Shown: one piece after another, positions 51,103 through 59,528 of the stretch
Layout of the letters: each line of letters begins with the position of its first letter
How positions within the stretch are numbered: the first letter of the stretch is position 1
DNA from: Achromobacter sp. Root83
GTDB taxonomy: Bacteria > Pseudomonadota > Gammaproteobacteria > Burkholderiales > Burkholderiaceae_B
Reading direction: 5' to 3'
Assembly (NCBI RefSeq): GCF_001428845.1
Contig: NZ_LMIU01000001.1
Coordinates: 248,984 to 312,983, forward strand
DNA: 64,000 bases
Notes under the pieces: model-generated
Told to the model about the DNA's origin: nothing
The model's input: the letters and a program-made list of their open reading frames with translations, nothing else
Databases searched by the model: none
Program-made: the position numbers and the translations under genes

Positions 51103-53790
51103 ATGGGCGCGACGATGTCGGAGTACCGCCGGAAAATATTCCTCATACTGTTTTTTTTGTTGGCGCTGGTGATTGGCGGTTCGGTTGCTTCCATCGCTTT
51201 CTTGAAGGAAATGGCGGAGCAGGAAATATTGGTTCAGTTGTTGGCGCGGCTGCGGCTCATGCAGCCTGCCGGCGACCGGGCTGACAGCCAGGATCTGGCC
51301 AGCATGGCTTACCTGCTTGTCGGCGCCAGTCTTGGGAACACGCCAAGCCATTCCGTGGGGCCGTCCGGCGAAGCGCGGCAAGGGTCAACGGACGCGGCGC
51401 TCGGCGGGGCGAGCCAGGCCCCTGCAACGGAGTTGATGAACTACGTCAATCCACTCGGCGTGCGGGTCTATGCGGTCAGGGGCAACAGCGCCGCGGGCGG
51501 CGTGACACTCTATGCCGAACAAGAGGCAGGCCAGGTATTGGCCACCTTTCACGCGGCAAGACGGATCGTGCTGGGATTCGCGTTGTTGTTTGCCGTTGTG
51601 GCCGCCACATTCGCGGCGTTTCATATCCGGTGGCAACGCCTGTCCAGGCTGAGCGAACGCGGACGGAAGGCGTTTGGCGACTGTACGCCGGCGGCGTGGT
51701 CGATGCCGGATCCGCGCGGCTGCCGCACCCATGGCAATGCGCCGGTCGGCGAATCCAGACTGCTGGGTGAAACGCTGGAACTGCTGTGGGAACAGGGAAC
51801 ACACGCGTTGCCCGCATCCGCCGCAAAGGCCAGGGCGGAAGCCGCCGAGAAGCTGGATATCCTGTCGATGATCGCGCACGAGATCCAGACGCCGATCAGC
51901 GCCATTGCGGGCATCGCCTTTCTGATGAAACAGGCGCGTGCCGAGGAGATGCCGGGGCACGTGTCCCGCTTGATCGAGACAAGCCATTACCTGTCCGCGG
52001 TGGTGCGCAATGCGCTGGATCTTTCCAGGCTCGAATCGGGCAGGATGGATATACAGCTCAGAAAGTTCTCGCTGCGTGGCCTTGTCCAGCACGTCTTCGA
52101 GCTGGTGTGGGACAGCGCCATGGAGAATGGCGTGAACCTGTTCACGAACTTGCCGCCGGATGTTCCGGATCTGCTGGTGGGCGACGACGTGCGCATCAAG
52201 CAGATTCTGCTGAATTACATCCAGAACGCGATCAGGCATGGCGGGCCGGGCCTGGTCGTGCTCGATATCGCGGCGGACGACGATAACCCCTGCGTAATGC
52301 GCAACTTCACCTTCGTGGTGCGGGACCGCGGGCCAGGCATCGAACGGGAGGAACTGGACAGGCTGTTCAAGCCTTTGCCGTGGATCGCCGGAAGATCCCG
52401 CGCACAGGGCAACGGGCTGGGCCTGAACATCACCAGGCGTATCGCGGAATTGATCGGCGGTCAGACATGGATCGACAGCCGCCCCGGCCAGGGCGCGGCC
52501 TGCATCGCGAAACTGCCCTTGGCGGTGGACGTGTCGCAGGATGCCGGATTCAGCGTGTCGCAATTCGCGGGCAAGCGCATCTGGGTGGTGGATCCATCGG
52601 GTGAATTGACGGCGGCCATTCACGCGGGGCTTGCCGCGCGCGGCGCGCGGGTGGATGAGGCCGGCGGCCAGCGGCTGCTGTGCCCCGGCGCGATTGCAAA
52701 CGGTTCGGGTGATTCGGGCGAGGCGGCGCCTGACTACGTCATTGTCGACTGGCGGTGCTTTTCGCAAGCGCTGATGGACCGCTGCGATGCGATGTTCAAG
52801 GACAATCGCGCGCGCTTTATTGTGCTGGGTCCCCCCTTGGGCTCCTGGACCCCGGATACGTCCAGGCCGGATAGGGTGCATGTGCGGTTCAAGCCCACGC
52901 TGCTGTCCGAAACCGGCGCAAGACCGTTCAACCCCAGTGCTACGCTCAAGGGAAATATGTCAGGCCAGGATTGCTGCATCGACAAGAATTGGCTGGCCCG
53001 CTCTGTGGTGCTGCTGGTCGAAGACGACGATATCGTCCGCTCCGTTTTTCGGGAAATCCTGGTCCTGGCGGGCGCGGAGGTTCTTGTCGCGGGCGACGGA
53101 TTCGAGGCATTGACCATCTTGGGGCATTCCCACATCGATATCGTTCTGATGGACCTGCAAATGCCGGGCCTGAGCGGTTTTGAAACCGCGCGGAAAATCC
53201 GGGCCATGCCAGGGATGCGCGAGCTTCCGATCATTGTGATCACCGCGAACCCGACAGAGATGGATCGCGCCACGGCCTCATGGTATGGCGTGACGTGTTC
53301 CCTGACCAAGCCGGCAAACCCTTCCCAGCTGCTGGAACTGATGCGCGGCTTGCTTGAGCGGCGTGAAGGCGGAGGATTCGGGTTGGCGGATCGCGAGATG
53401 CTGGCGGACAGTCCGGCGAGCGGCGCGGATGCATGCCGCGCGATATCCGCCGGCATCGCGGCGCTGGATGAAATCAGGATCGACAACGCGCTGGCGCGGC
53501 TTGGCGGCCGCCACGAGATATTCGTGAATATCGTTCGGCGTGTGCTGGAGCGCGCGGACTCCGCGAAGTCGCCCCTTGCTCCCTTGGTCGAGTCCGAGGA
53601 CCTGGGTTCGGCCACCGCGGCGTTTCACAAACTGGTTTCGGAGCTTGGCATCATCGGCGCGGAACCCTTGCAGGCGTGGGCCGCGGAACTGGAATCGGCT
53701 GCCCGCCGGTCCATGCTTGAACGCAGCGCTGTCGACGCGTTTGTCAGGCGCTATCGAAAATTGATCGCGGACCTGCGCCGCGTCGCGTAA
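51103..53790 (+). CDS. Hybrid sensor histidine kinase with two receiver-like domains and HPt (BvgS-like layout)
   Basis: This 895-residue kinase has TM1 (12-31), a periplasmic region of about 120 residues, TM2 (154-174), HisKA with His259 in SMIAHEIQTPISAI, and HATPase with the N box YIQNAIRHG and the G boxes RDRGPGIE and GNGLGLNITRRIAELIGG. Next is a degenerate receiver (KRIWVVDPSG, YVIVDW, VRFKPTLL), then a full receiver with Asp684 in VLMDLQMPGLSG and Lys in CSLTKPANP, and a C-terminal HPt with His842 in AFHKLVSELGIIGA. There is no PAS or HAMP domain. A His-Asp-His relay to the regulator at 44295 is the natural reading. I start at ATG 51103; an ATG 12 bp further is possible. Confidence 0.93.
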   Translation: MGATMSEYRRKIFLILFFLLALVIGGSVASIAFLKEMAEQEILVQLLARLRLMQPAGDRADSQDLASMAYLLVGASLGNTPSHSVGPSGEARQGSTDAALGGASQAPATELMNYVNPLGVRVYAVRGNSAAGGVTLYAEQEAGQVLATFHAARRIVLGFALLFAVVAATFAAFHIRWQRLSRLSERGRKAFGDCTPAAWSMPDPRGCRTHGNAPVGESRLLGETLELLWEQGTHALPASAAKARAEAAEKLDILSMIAHEIQTPISAIAGIAFLMKQARAEEMPGHVSRLIETSHYLSAVVRNALDLSRLESGRMDIQLRKFSLRGLVQHVFELVWDSAMENGVNLFTNLPPDVPDLLVGDDVRIKQILLNYIQNAIRHGGPGLVVLDIAADDDNPCVMRNFTFVVRDRGPGIEREELDRLFKPLPWIAGRSRAQGNGLGLNITRRIAELIGGQTWIDSRPGQGAACIAKLPLAVDVSQDAGFSVSQFAGKRIWVVDPSGELTAAIHAGLAARGARVDEAGGQRLLCPGAIANGSGDSGEAAPDYVIVDWRCFSQALMDRCDAMFKDNRARFIVLGPPLGSWTPDTSRPDRVHVRFKPTLLSETGARPFNPSATLKGNMSGQDCCIDKNWLARSVVLLVEDDDIVRSVFREILVLAGAEVLVAGDGFEALTILGHSHIDIVLMDLQMPGLSGFETARKIRAMPGMRELPIIVITANPTEMDRATASWYGVTCSLTKPANPSQLLELMRGLLERREGGGFGLADREMLADSPASGADACRAISAGIAALDEIRIDNALARLGGRHEIFVNIVRRVLERADSAKSPLAPLVESEDLGSATAAFHKLVSELGIIGAEPLQAWAAELESAARRSMLERSAVDAFVRRYRKLIADLRRVA

Positions 53791-53837
53791 TCCGTTCGTC
53801 CACACGAAGACCCGCCGCCGCAAAAATGTTACAAGCC

Positions 53838-53851
53838 TTGATTCACATCAA
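53838..53851. promoter_or_regulatory. Perfect FNR/ANR box upstream of ppk2
   Basis: TTGAT-TCAC-ATCAA is an exact FNR consensus match with centre at 53844.5, 106 bp upstream of the ppk2 ATG. A class II start would fall near 53886, with TAGGGT at 53874-53879 as a weak -10. It resembles the two boxes at the cco locus. Confidence 0.75.
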
Positions 53852-53956
53852 TTCCCCGCGGCGCGGGGCAAGTTAGGGTTGCGCTTTTGCCTGACGGGTC
53901 GCCGGCGACTGGCCGGCCGGCGCGGACTGGCGCCCAGCGCAGCAAGGATAGGATCA

Positions 53957-55210
53957 ATGACCGACAAGACATCGAAGATTTCGGAACAAGAAATTGCCGC
54001 TGCGCCGAAAAAGCGCGCTAGCGGTTCGCAGGGGGCCGCCGCCAAGCGCACCGCCCGCGCGCGCCGCGCCCCGGCCGGTGATGCCGCCAAGTCCGCTGCG
54101 GGGATTTCCGCGGAAGCCGCCGCGGGTGCCGCCGCCAAGCCTGTCGCGGCAGCGGCGGCCGCGCCCGCCATCGAGCCCGCCATCGAACCCGCCGTCGAGC
54201 CCGCCGCCGAAATCCGCAAGCGCGTGGCCGCTCGCCAGGATGCGGCCCGGCAAGAGACCGCCGCGGTGCTGGCCGATATCGCCCGGCGCTATACCGTCGG
54301 CGCGCCCGGCGAGGCGCATGATGCCTTGCGTTCCGTCATCGATGAGCTTTCTGCGGACGATGCGCGCGCGGTGCATCGCGCGCTGCTGGAAGCCAACACG
54401 CAGGCGCCGGCCTCCCGCCGCAATCCCGACGATGAGCTGGCCGTGGATTGGCGCGAGGGCATCTACCCGTACCGCCATCGCATGCTGCGCCGCAATTACG
54501 AAAAGCAGAAGTACCAGCTGCAGGTCGAACTGCTGAAGCTGCAGGCCTGGGTCAAGGCCACGGGCCAGCGCGTCGTGATCCTGTTCGAAGGGCGTGACGC
54601 GGCAGGCAAGGGCGGCACCATCAAGCGCATGATGGAACACCTGAATCCGCGCGGCGCGCGCGTGGTCGCCCTGGAAAAGCCATCCGACACGGAAAAGGGC
54701 CAATGGTATTTCCAGCGCTACGTGCAGCACCTGCCCACGGCCGGCGAGATCGTCATGTTCGACCGGTCCTGGTACAACCGCGCCGGCGTCGAGCGGGTGA
54801 TGGGTTTTTGCTCGCAAGACGATTACCTGGCGTTCCTGCGGCAGACGCCCGACTTCGAACGTCACCTGGTCACCAGCGGCATCATCCTGATCAAGCTCTG
54901 GTTCTCGGTGAGCCAGGAAGAGCAGCGCCGCCGCTTCATGCAGCGCAAGGTGCATCCGCTCAAGCAATGGAAGCTGAGCCCGGTGGACCTGGCGTCGCTG
55001 GACAAGTGGGACGACTACACGCGCGCCAAGGAAGCCATGTTCGCGCACACGGACACCGCGGACGCGCCGTGGATCGTCGTGAAATCCGACTGCAAGAAGC
55101 GCGCCCGCCTGAACGCCATGCGCTATGTGCTGAGCCGCATGCCGTACGAAGGCAAGAGTGACGATCCGCAGATGGCGCTGGATTCCCTGATCGTGGGACG
55201 CGCCCTGTAG
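53957..55210 (+). CDS. ppk2: Polyphosphate kinase 2 (class I)
   Basis: This 417-residue protein has an Ala/Pro/Glu-rich N-terminal extension of about 100 residues and one PPK2 domain: Walker A LFEGRDAAGKGGTIKRMMEH near residue 210, ALEKPSDTEKGQWYFQRYV, and Walker B with lid IVMFDRSWYNRAGVERVMGF near 267. Class I enzymes phosphorylate ADP or GDP using polyphosphate. A GGATAGGATCA ribosome-binding site supports the ATG at 53957. The FNR box suggests expression at low oxygen. Confidence 0.93.
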   Translation: MTDKTSKISEQEIAAAPKKRASGSQGAAAKRTARARRAPAGDAAKSAAGISAEAAAGAAAKPVAAAAAAPAIEPAIEPAVEPAAEIRKRVAARQDAARQETAAVLADIARRYTVGAPGEAHDALRSVIDELSADDARAVHRALLEANTQAPASRRNPDDELAVDWREGIYPYRHRMLRRNYEKQKYQLQVELLKLQAWVKATGQRVVILFEGRDAAGKGGTIKRMMEHLNPRGARVVALEKPSDTEKGQWYFQRYVQHLPTAGEIVMFDRSWYNRAGVERVMGFCSQDDYLAFLRQTPDFERHLVTSGIILIKLWFSVSQEEQRRRFMQRKVHPLKQWKLSPVDLASLDKWDDYTRAKEAMFAHTDTADAPWIVVKSDCKKRARLNAMRYVLSRMPYEGKSDDPQMALDSLIVGRAL

Positions 55211-55214
55211 GCCT

Positions 55215-55595
55215 TCAGGCGCCCAGCGCCTGCAGGTTCAGCGTATGGCTGCGCCCGATCCACACGGCGCAGTCGCGGTGATCCCGCAGTGAATGGCCGG
55301 TGTTGGGATGCATGAAGACATCGAGCCCGCCGTGGTTGAGCGTCAGCCACGTCAGGATCTCGGCCAGGTGCTGGGGGGTGAACGCGATCTGGTAGCTCCA
55401 TTGCGGATGCGGGCCGACGGGACGCTCATGGAAGCGTCCCATTTCCATCCTGTCGCCGAACGTCGCGATCACGCGCTCGCGCAGCGCGAAAGCGGCGTCG
55501 CGGCTGGCGGCGTCGAAGTACACATGGGCATGCCAGCTGGCCACATCCGCCACGGCGGAATTCCCTTCAGGCTGCGCAGGTTCAAAATCGTGCAT
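55215..55595 (-). CDS. DOPA 4,5-dioxygenase-family protein
   Basis: This 126-residue protein matches the family by WHAHVYFDAASRDAAFALRE, GRFHERPVGPHPQWSYQIAF, LNHGGLDVFMHPNTG and DCAVWIGRSHTLNLQALG. The histidines in HAHVY, VGPHP and VFMHPNTG form the likely metal site. Bacterial members are mostly of unknown substrate. It converges with ppk2, with 4 bp between the two stops. Confidence 0.88.
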   Translation of the reverse strand: MHDFEPAQPEGNSAVADVASWHAHVYFDAASRDAAFALRERVIATFGDRMEMGRFHERPVGPHPQWSYQIAFTPQHLAEILTWLTLNHGGLDVFMHPNTGHSLRDHRDCAVWIGRSHTLNLQALGA

Positions 55596-55612
55596 CGTGT
55601 TCTCGTCCAGGT

Positions 55613-55975
55613 TCAGCCGCCGGCGCGCTTGGCGCGATGGCCTTGTTTTGTCAGCGCTTCGATGATCCGGTCGCAGTGTTCTCCCTGCACCTCGATCACG
55701 CCGTTCTTGACGGTGCCGCCCGACCCGCAGGCCGTGCGCAATTGCTTGCCCAGCACTTCCAGCGCCACGGCGTCCAGCGGCAGCCCCCTGACCAGTGTCA
55801 CGCTCTTTCCGCCGCGGCCCTTGGTCTCGCGCGACACGCGTGCCACGCCGTCGCCAGCGGGCGCCGGGCGGGCAGCCTGCTTGCAACGGCATTGCGCAAG
55901 CGGCTGTCGGCACTCGGGGCACATGCGGCCGGACTCGGTGGAGTAGACCAGGCCGCCGGTCGAGCCGCGCTTCAT
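55613..55975 (-). CDS. yciH: Sui1/YciH-type translation initiation factor-like protein
   Basis: This 120-residue protein has an N-terminal Cys-rich segment (CPECRQPLAQCRC, possible zinc site) and a C-terminal SUI1 domain (VARVSRETKGRGGKSVTLVR, LGKQLRTACGSGGTVKNGVI, EVQGEHCDRIIEAL). Bacterial YciH can influence start-codon fidelity in vitro. It overlaps the Hsp15-like gene by 4 bp (ATGA at 55972). Confidence 0.9.
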   Translation of the reverse strand: MKRGSTGGLVYSTESGRMCPECRQPLAQCRCKQAARPAPAGDGVARVSRETKGRGGKSVTLVRGLPLDAVALEVLGKQLRTACGSGGTVKNGVIEVQGEHCDRIIEALTKQGHRAKRAGG

Positions 55976-56358
55976 TGGGGCTTGCCTCGCATCTGGTCGA
56001 TCAGGCGCCGGTCCCGCTTGGTGGGGCGTCCCGCTTCGATACCCAGCGCGGGCTCGGGCGCAAGGCGGCGCATTTCCGCCGCGCGTTCGCGCGCCGCCAC
56101 GCTGTCGGGCGTTTCTTCGTACAACAGGCGGGCCACCGGGGCGGGGCCGCGCACGCCGCTGACCGCCACGACGCGCACCTGCACGGCGGGGTCTTCCTTG
56201 CGCACGGTGATCAGGTCGCCAGCGGCGACTTCGCGCGAGGGCTTCGCGGGCTGATCGTTCACGAAGATCCGGCCCTTGCCGATTTCCTGCACGGCCAGGC
56301 TGCGCGTCTTGTAGAAGCGGGCCGCCCAAAGCCATTTGTCGAGTCGGATCTTGTCCAT
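55972..56358 (-). CDS. hslR: Hsp15-like S4-domain RNA-binding protein
   Basis: This 128-residue protein has the S4 domain at residues 1-65 (MDKIRLDKWLWAARFYKTRS, GRIFVNDQPAKPSREVAAGD) and a basic C-terminus (AGRPTKRDRRLIDQMRG), as in HslR/Hsp15, which rescues stalled 50S-nascent chain complexes. I choose the ATG at 56358, where the S4 domain begins; an in-frame ATG at 56481 adds unlike sequence. It is coupled to yciH. Confidence 0.9.
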   Translation of the reverse strand: MDKIRLDKWLWAARFYKTRSLAVQEIGKGRIFVNDQPAKPSREVAAGDLITVRKEDPAVQVRVVAVSGVRGPAPVARLLYEETPDSVAARERAAEMRRLAPEPALGIEAGRPTKRDRRLIDQMRGKPQ

Positions 56359-56492
56359 CCTGGGAGTTCCTGCGGAAAAACTGTCTGAAGGATCAATGAT
56401 AGCCGGGCCTACGGCGCCAAGCGTCGCCACGCTGCGAGGCCTCGGCCCGAGGGACGGCGCTTTGGCTTGGGGCGACCCCACGGCAAAAGGCC

Positions 56493-56520
56493 AAAAAAAA
56501 CGGCGCTCCGAAGAGCGCCG
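56493..56520 (-). terminator. Intrinsic terminator of the amidohydrolase-Bug operon
   Basis: On the minus strand, CGGCGCTC-TTCG-GAGCGCCG forms a perfect 8-bp stem with a stable TTCG loop and is followed by eight T residues (A-run at 56493-56500 on the plus strand). It lies 43 bp downstream of the Bug receptor stop. Confidence 0.92.
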
Positions 56521-56562
56521 AAGGACCGGCTAACCGGCAGCCAGGGCCAGGCCCGGCAGTAC

Positions 56563-57552
56563 TCAATCCAGTTTCAGACCCGCTTCCTTCACGACGCGCT
56601 GCCACTTGGCGATCTCGGCGCGGCGGAAGGTATCCAGGTCGGCGGGGGTGGAACCAATGGGTTCCGCGCCGATGCCGGCCAGTTGCTCGGCGATGGCCGG
56701 ATCCTTCAGCACCTTGGCCAGCGCCTGCGATACCTGGTCGACGATGGCGGGCGGCGTGCCGGCCGGCGCGAACACGGCGTTCCATTCATAGGTTTCATAG
56801 CCCGGCACGCCGGATTCGGCGATGGTGGGCAGGTCCGGTGCGGTCTTGGACCGTTCCAGTCCGCCGACGGCCACGGCGCGCAGCTTGCCGTTCTTCACGT
56901 GCTGCCATGCCGAGCCCATGCTGGCGAACATGACCGGGACCTGGCCCGCCATCACATCGATCATGGCCGGACCGCCGCCCTTGTACGCGACGTGCTGCAA
57001 CTGGGTCTTGGCCAGCAGGTTGAACAGTTCGCCCGCCAGATGCTGAGCGGAGCCGGGGCCGGCCGAGGCGAAGTAGACGTGGTCCTTTTCGCCGGGCTGG
57101 CCCAGCTTGATCAGGTCCGCCACCGTCTTGACTTCGTACGAGGGCGTGACGACCAGCACGTTGGGCACGCGCAGCAGCAGCGACACGGGCGCGAAGGCCG
57201 TCAGCGTGTCGAACTGCATCTTGTCGTGCAAGGCGGGATTCTGGGCGTGGTTGGAGGCGTCCAGCATCAGCGTGTAGCCGTCGGGCTTGGCCTTGGCGAC
57301 GACGGCGCCGCCGATCATGCCGCCCGCGCCGCCGCGGTTTTCAATGACGACGGGCTGGCCCAGTTCGGCGGCGAGCTTGGGGCCGATCAGGCGGGCAACC
57401 ACGTCCACGGTGCCGCCGGGCGGATAGGTGACCACCAGCGTGACCGCGCGCTCGGGATAGGCGGCGTGCGCCGCGCCGGCCGCGCCGGTCAGCAATCCGG
57501 CGGCGGCGAGCAAGGCGCTGCGGCGCGCCAGGCGTTTGAACAGGTGGGTCAT
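56563..57552 (-). CDS. Bug-family tripartite tricarboxylate transporter substrate-binding protein
   Basis: This 329-residue receptor has a signal peptide (MTHLFKRLARRSALLAAAGL, cleavage near AHAAY) and the motifs TLVVTYPPGGTVDVVARL, VIENRGGAGGMIGGAVVA, LQHVAYKGGGPAMIDVMAGQ. Its ATG overlaps the stop of the amidohydrolase gene (ATGA at 57549). A strong terminator follows. The ligand is probably related to the amidohydrolase substrate. Confidence 0.93.
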   Translation of the reverse strand: MTHLFKRLARRSALLAAAGLLTGAAGAAHAAYPERAVTLVVTYPPGGTVDVVARLIGPKLAAELGQPVVIENRGGAGGMIGGAVVAKAKPDGYTLMLDASNHAQNPALHDKMQFDTLTAFAPVSLLLRVPNVLVVTPSYEVKTVADLIKLGQPGEKDHVYFASAGPGSAQHLAGELFNLLAKTQLQHVAYKGGGPAMIDVMAGQVPVMFASMGSAWQHVKNGKLRAVAVGGLERSKTAPDLPTIAESGVPGYETYEWNAVFAPAGTPPAIVDQVSQALAKVLKDPAIAEQLAGIGAEPIGSTPADLDTFRRAEIAKWQRVVKEAGLKLD

Positions 57553-58415
57553 GGTGTCTCTCCTTGGAATTGGAACAGCTTCAATGGGGTGTCCGCCAGC
57601 AGGATGCGCCGTTGCGCGGGATCGTCGATCCAGGCGTCCAGCCACTGCGTCGCCGCGGGGTAGGACGCCAGGTGGCGGTGTTCGGTATGGGGCCAGTCGC
57701 TGCCCCACATGAGGCGTTCGGGCGTGTAGGCGTCCAGAAGCTGCTGCGCGGCCAGGCGGCCGGGCGCGGCGCATGCGGGGGCGGCCCAGTTGCGGTAAGG
57801 GGCCGACAGCTTGACCCAGACGCAGCCGCTGTCGGCCTGCCGCAGCAAGTGCTGGAAGCCGGGGTCGGACACGCCGAGCGCCGGGTCGGGGCGGCCGAAG
57901 TGGTCCACCACGACGCGGCAGCCGGCCGCAAGCAGGGCGGACAAGGCGCCCTGCAGGCGGGCTGCCTGCAGGTGGATTTCCACGTGCCAGTGCAGCGCGT
58001 TGACGCGGTCCAGCAGGGTCCGCCATGCGGGTGCATTCAGGTCGGGCAGTTCCAGCCCGATCAGGTTCAGGCGGATGCCGACCACGCCGGCGTCGGCCAG
58101 TGTCCGCAATTCGGCCTCGGACACCTCCGGCGTCACGACGGCCACGCCGCGCAGCCGCTTGGAGGCGGCGCGCAGGGCCTGGACCATATGGCTGTTGTCC
58201 GTACCCAGGAAGCTGGGCTGGACCAGCACGCCGTGGCTCAGCCCGTGCGTGTCCAGCAGGGCCAGATAATCGGCCAGCGTCGCGTCGTAGTCGGGCGTGT
58301 GGCGGCGCGTATCGGCAAGCGCCAGGCCTTGCCGGAATACGTGCGCATGGGTGTCGACGGCGGCGCCAGTGACGGGCGGGGGCAAATCGGTCTCCTGATT
58401 CTGCATGCGGGGCAT
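57549..58415 (-). CDS. Amidohydrolase-2 family protein (LigI-like TIM-barrel hydrolase)
   Basis: This 288-residue protein has the metal-site motif AAVDTHAHVF near the N-terminus, IRLNLIGLELPD, HWHVEIHLQA, VVVDHFGRP and the catalytic Asp in LMWGSDWPHTEH. It resembles 2-pyrone-4,6-dicarboxylate lactonase (LigI) and related lactonases. AGGG before the ATG at 58415 favours that start; one at 58406 is possible. It heads the operon with the Bug receptor, divergent from a LysR gene. Confidence 0.87.
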   Translation of the reverse strand: MPRMQNQETDLPPPVTGAAVDTHAHVFRQGLALADTRRHTPDYDATLADYLALLDTHGLSHGVLVQPSFLGTDNSHMVQALRAASKRLRGVAVVTPEVSEAELRTLADAGVVGIRLNLIGLELPDLNAPAWRTLLDRVNALHWHVEIHLQAARLQGALSALLAAGCRVVVDHFGRPDPALGVSDPGFQHLLRQADSGCVWVKLSAPYRNWAAPACAAPGRLAAQQLLDAYTPERLMWGSDWPHTEHRHLASYPAATQWLDAWIDDPAQRRILLADTPLKLFQFQGETP

Positions 58416-58466
58416 TGGCCCTGCAGGCTCTTCTATACGGCGGGATTCTAGGGAGTCAGGGTATAG

Positions 58467-58482
58467 TTTTCCATTGTGAAAA
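58467..58482. promoter_or_regulatory. Candidate LysR operator
   Basis: TTTTC-N6-GAAAA is a perfect inverted repeat containing the T-N11-A pattern, located 52 bp upstream of the amidohydrolase start and 26 bp upstream of the LysR start. The place and AT-rich nature fit a LysR recognition site controlling both. Confidence 0.55.
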
Positions 58483-58507
58483 AGTGCTTTTTATATATTG
58501 GATTGAT

Positions 58508-59398
58508 ATGGAAACCCGGCACCTGAGGTATTTTCTGGCGGTGGTGGACCACGGCAGCGTCAGCCGCGCGTCGGAATGGCTGGGCATCGCGCAGCCTGCG
58601 TTGAGCCAGGCGCTGACCCGCATGGAAAGGGACCTGGGCGCGCGGCTGTTCGAGCGTTCGCGCCAGGGCTCGACGCCCACGCCCGCCGCCGAGGCCATCC
58701 TGGAGGACGTCCGGGCCAGCGTGGCGCGCATCGATGCGGCCACGCGGCGCGCGCGCGAGATCGGGCGTGGCAGCGCGGGCCAGTTGACGGTGGGGCTGGT
58801 GTCCTCGGCACTGTTCGACACCCTGCCGCGCGCGTTGCGCGAGATGCGCAGGCAGGCGCCCGGCGTGCGCGTGATCCTGCGCGAGATGAGCAACGCCGAG
58901 CAGGCCGAAGCCCTGCAGACAGGCGAGATCGACATCGGCCTGATGCATACACCGGTGGCGGTGGGCGGGCGCATGCGCGAGCGCCAACTGCTGCGCGATC
59001 GCCTGGTGGCGGCCGTGCCCGATGAATTCCAGGTGGCGGCCGATGGCCAGGTATCCATGGCGCAGATCGCGCAGGCGGGCCTGGTGATGTATCCGCAGAC
59101 GCAATTGCCCGCGTTCTACGCGGGCATCCTGGACGCCATGCGCAAGGGCGGGCACGATGCGCACGTCGCGCAAGAGGCCAATCGTACGCTGACGGTGCTG
59201 TCCTGCGTCGCGGGCGGCTGCGGCGTGGCGCTGCTGCCGAGCTGGATCCGGTCGTTGAACTTTCGCGGCGTGCGGTTTTGCGAGGTGCGAGACGGCGATC
59301 GCCTGCCCAGCTTCGACCTGAGCGCAATCTGGCCGGCCCGGTCCGTGCCGACCCTGGCGGATCTGTTCGCCAATCTGGACCTGGGCGCGGGCCATTGA
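58508..59398 (+). CDS. LysR-family transcriptional regulator
   Basis: This 296-residue regulator has the LysR HTH at residues 1-60 (METRHLRYFLAVVDHGSVSR, GIAQPALSQALTRMERDLGA, FERSRQG) and a complete effector domain (GQLTVGLVSSALFDTLPRAL, GCGVALLPSWIRSL). I start at METRHLRYF (58508) rather than the upstream in-frame ATG. It probably governs the divergent amidohydrolase-Bug operon. Confidence 0.93.
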   Translation: METRHLRYFLAVVDHGSVSRASEWLGIAQPALSQALTRMERDLGARLFERSRQGSTPTPAAEAILEDVRASVARIDAATRRAREIGRGSAGQLTVGLVSSALFDTLPRALREMRRQAPGVRVILREMSNAEQAEALQTGEIDIGLMHTPVAVGGRMRERQLLRDRLVAAVPDEFQVAADGQVSMAQIAQAGLVMYPQTQLPAFYAGILDAMRKGGHDAHVAQEANRTLTVLSCVAGGCGVALLPSWIRSLNFRGVRFCEVRDGDRLPSFDLSAIWPARSVPTLADLFANLDLGAGH

Positions 59399-59528
59399 AG
59401 GCATCCGCTTTCATCGCGCATTCAATTTCACGCAACAACGCTTAAGCCAGGCTTAAGACGGCATTTTGTCCGGAACTAGGCGGGGCGCCGCCGTCTAACC
59501 AGGAACTAACATTCAAGGTTCCTGGCTC

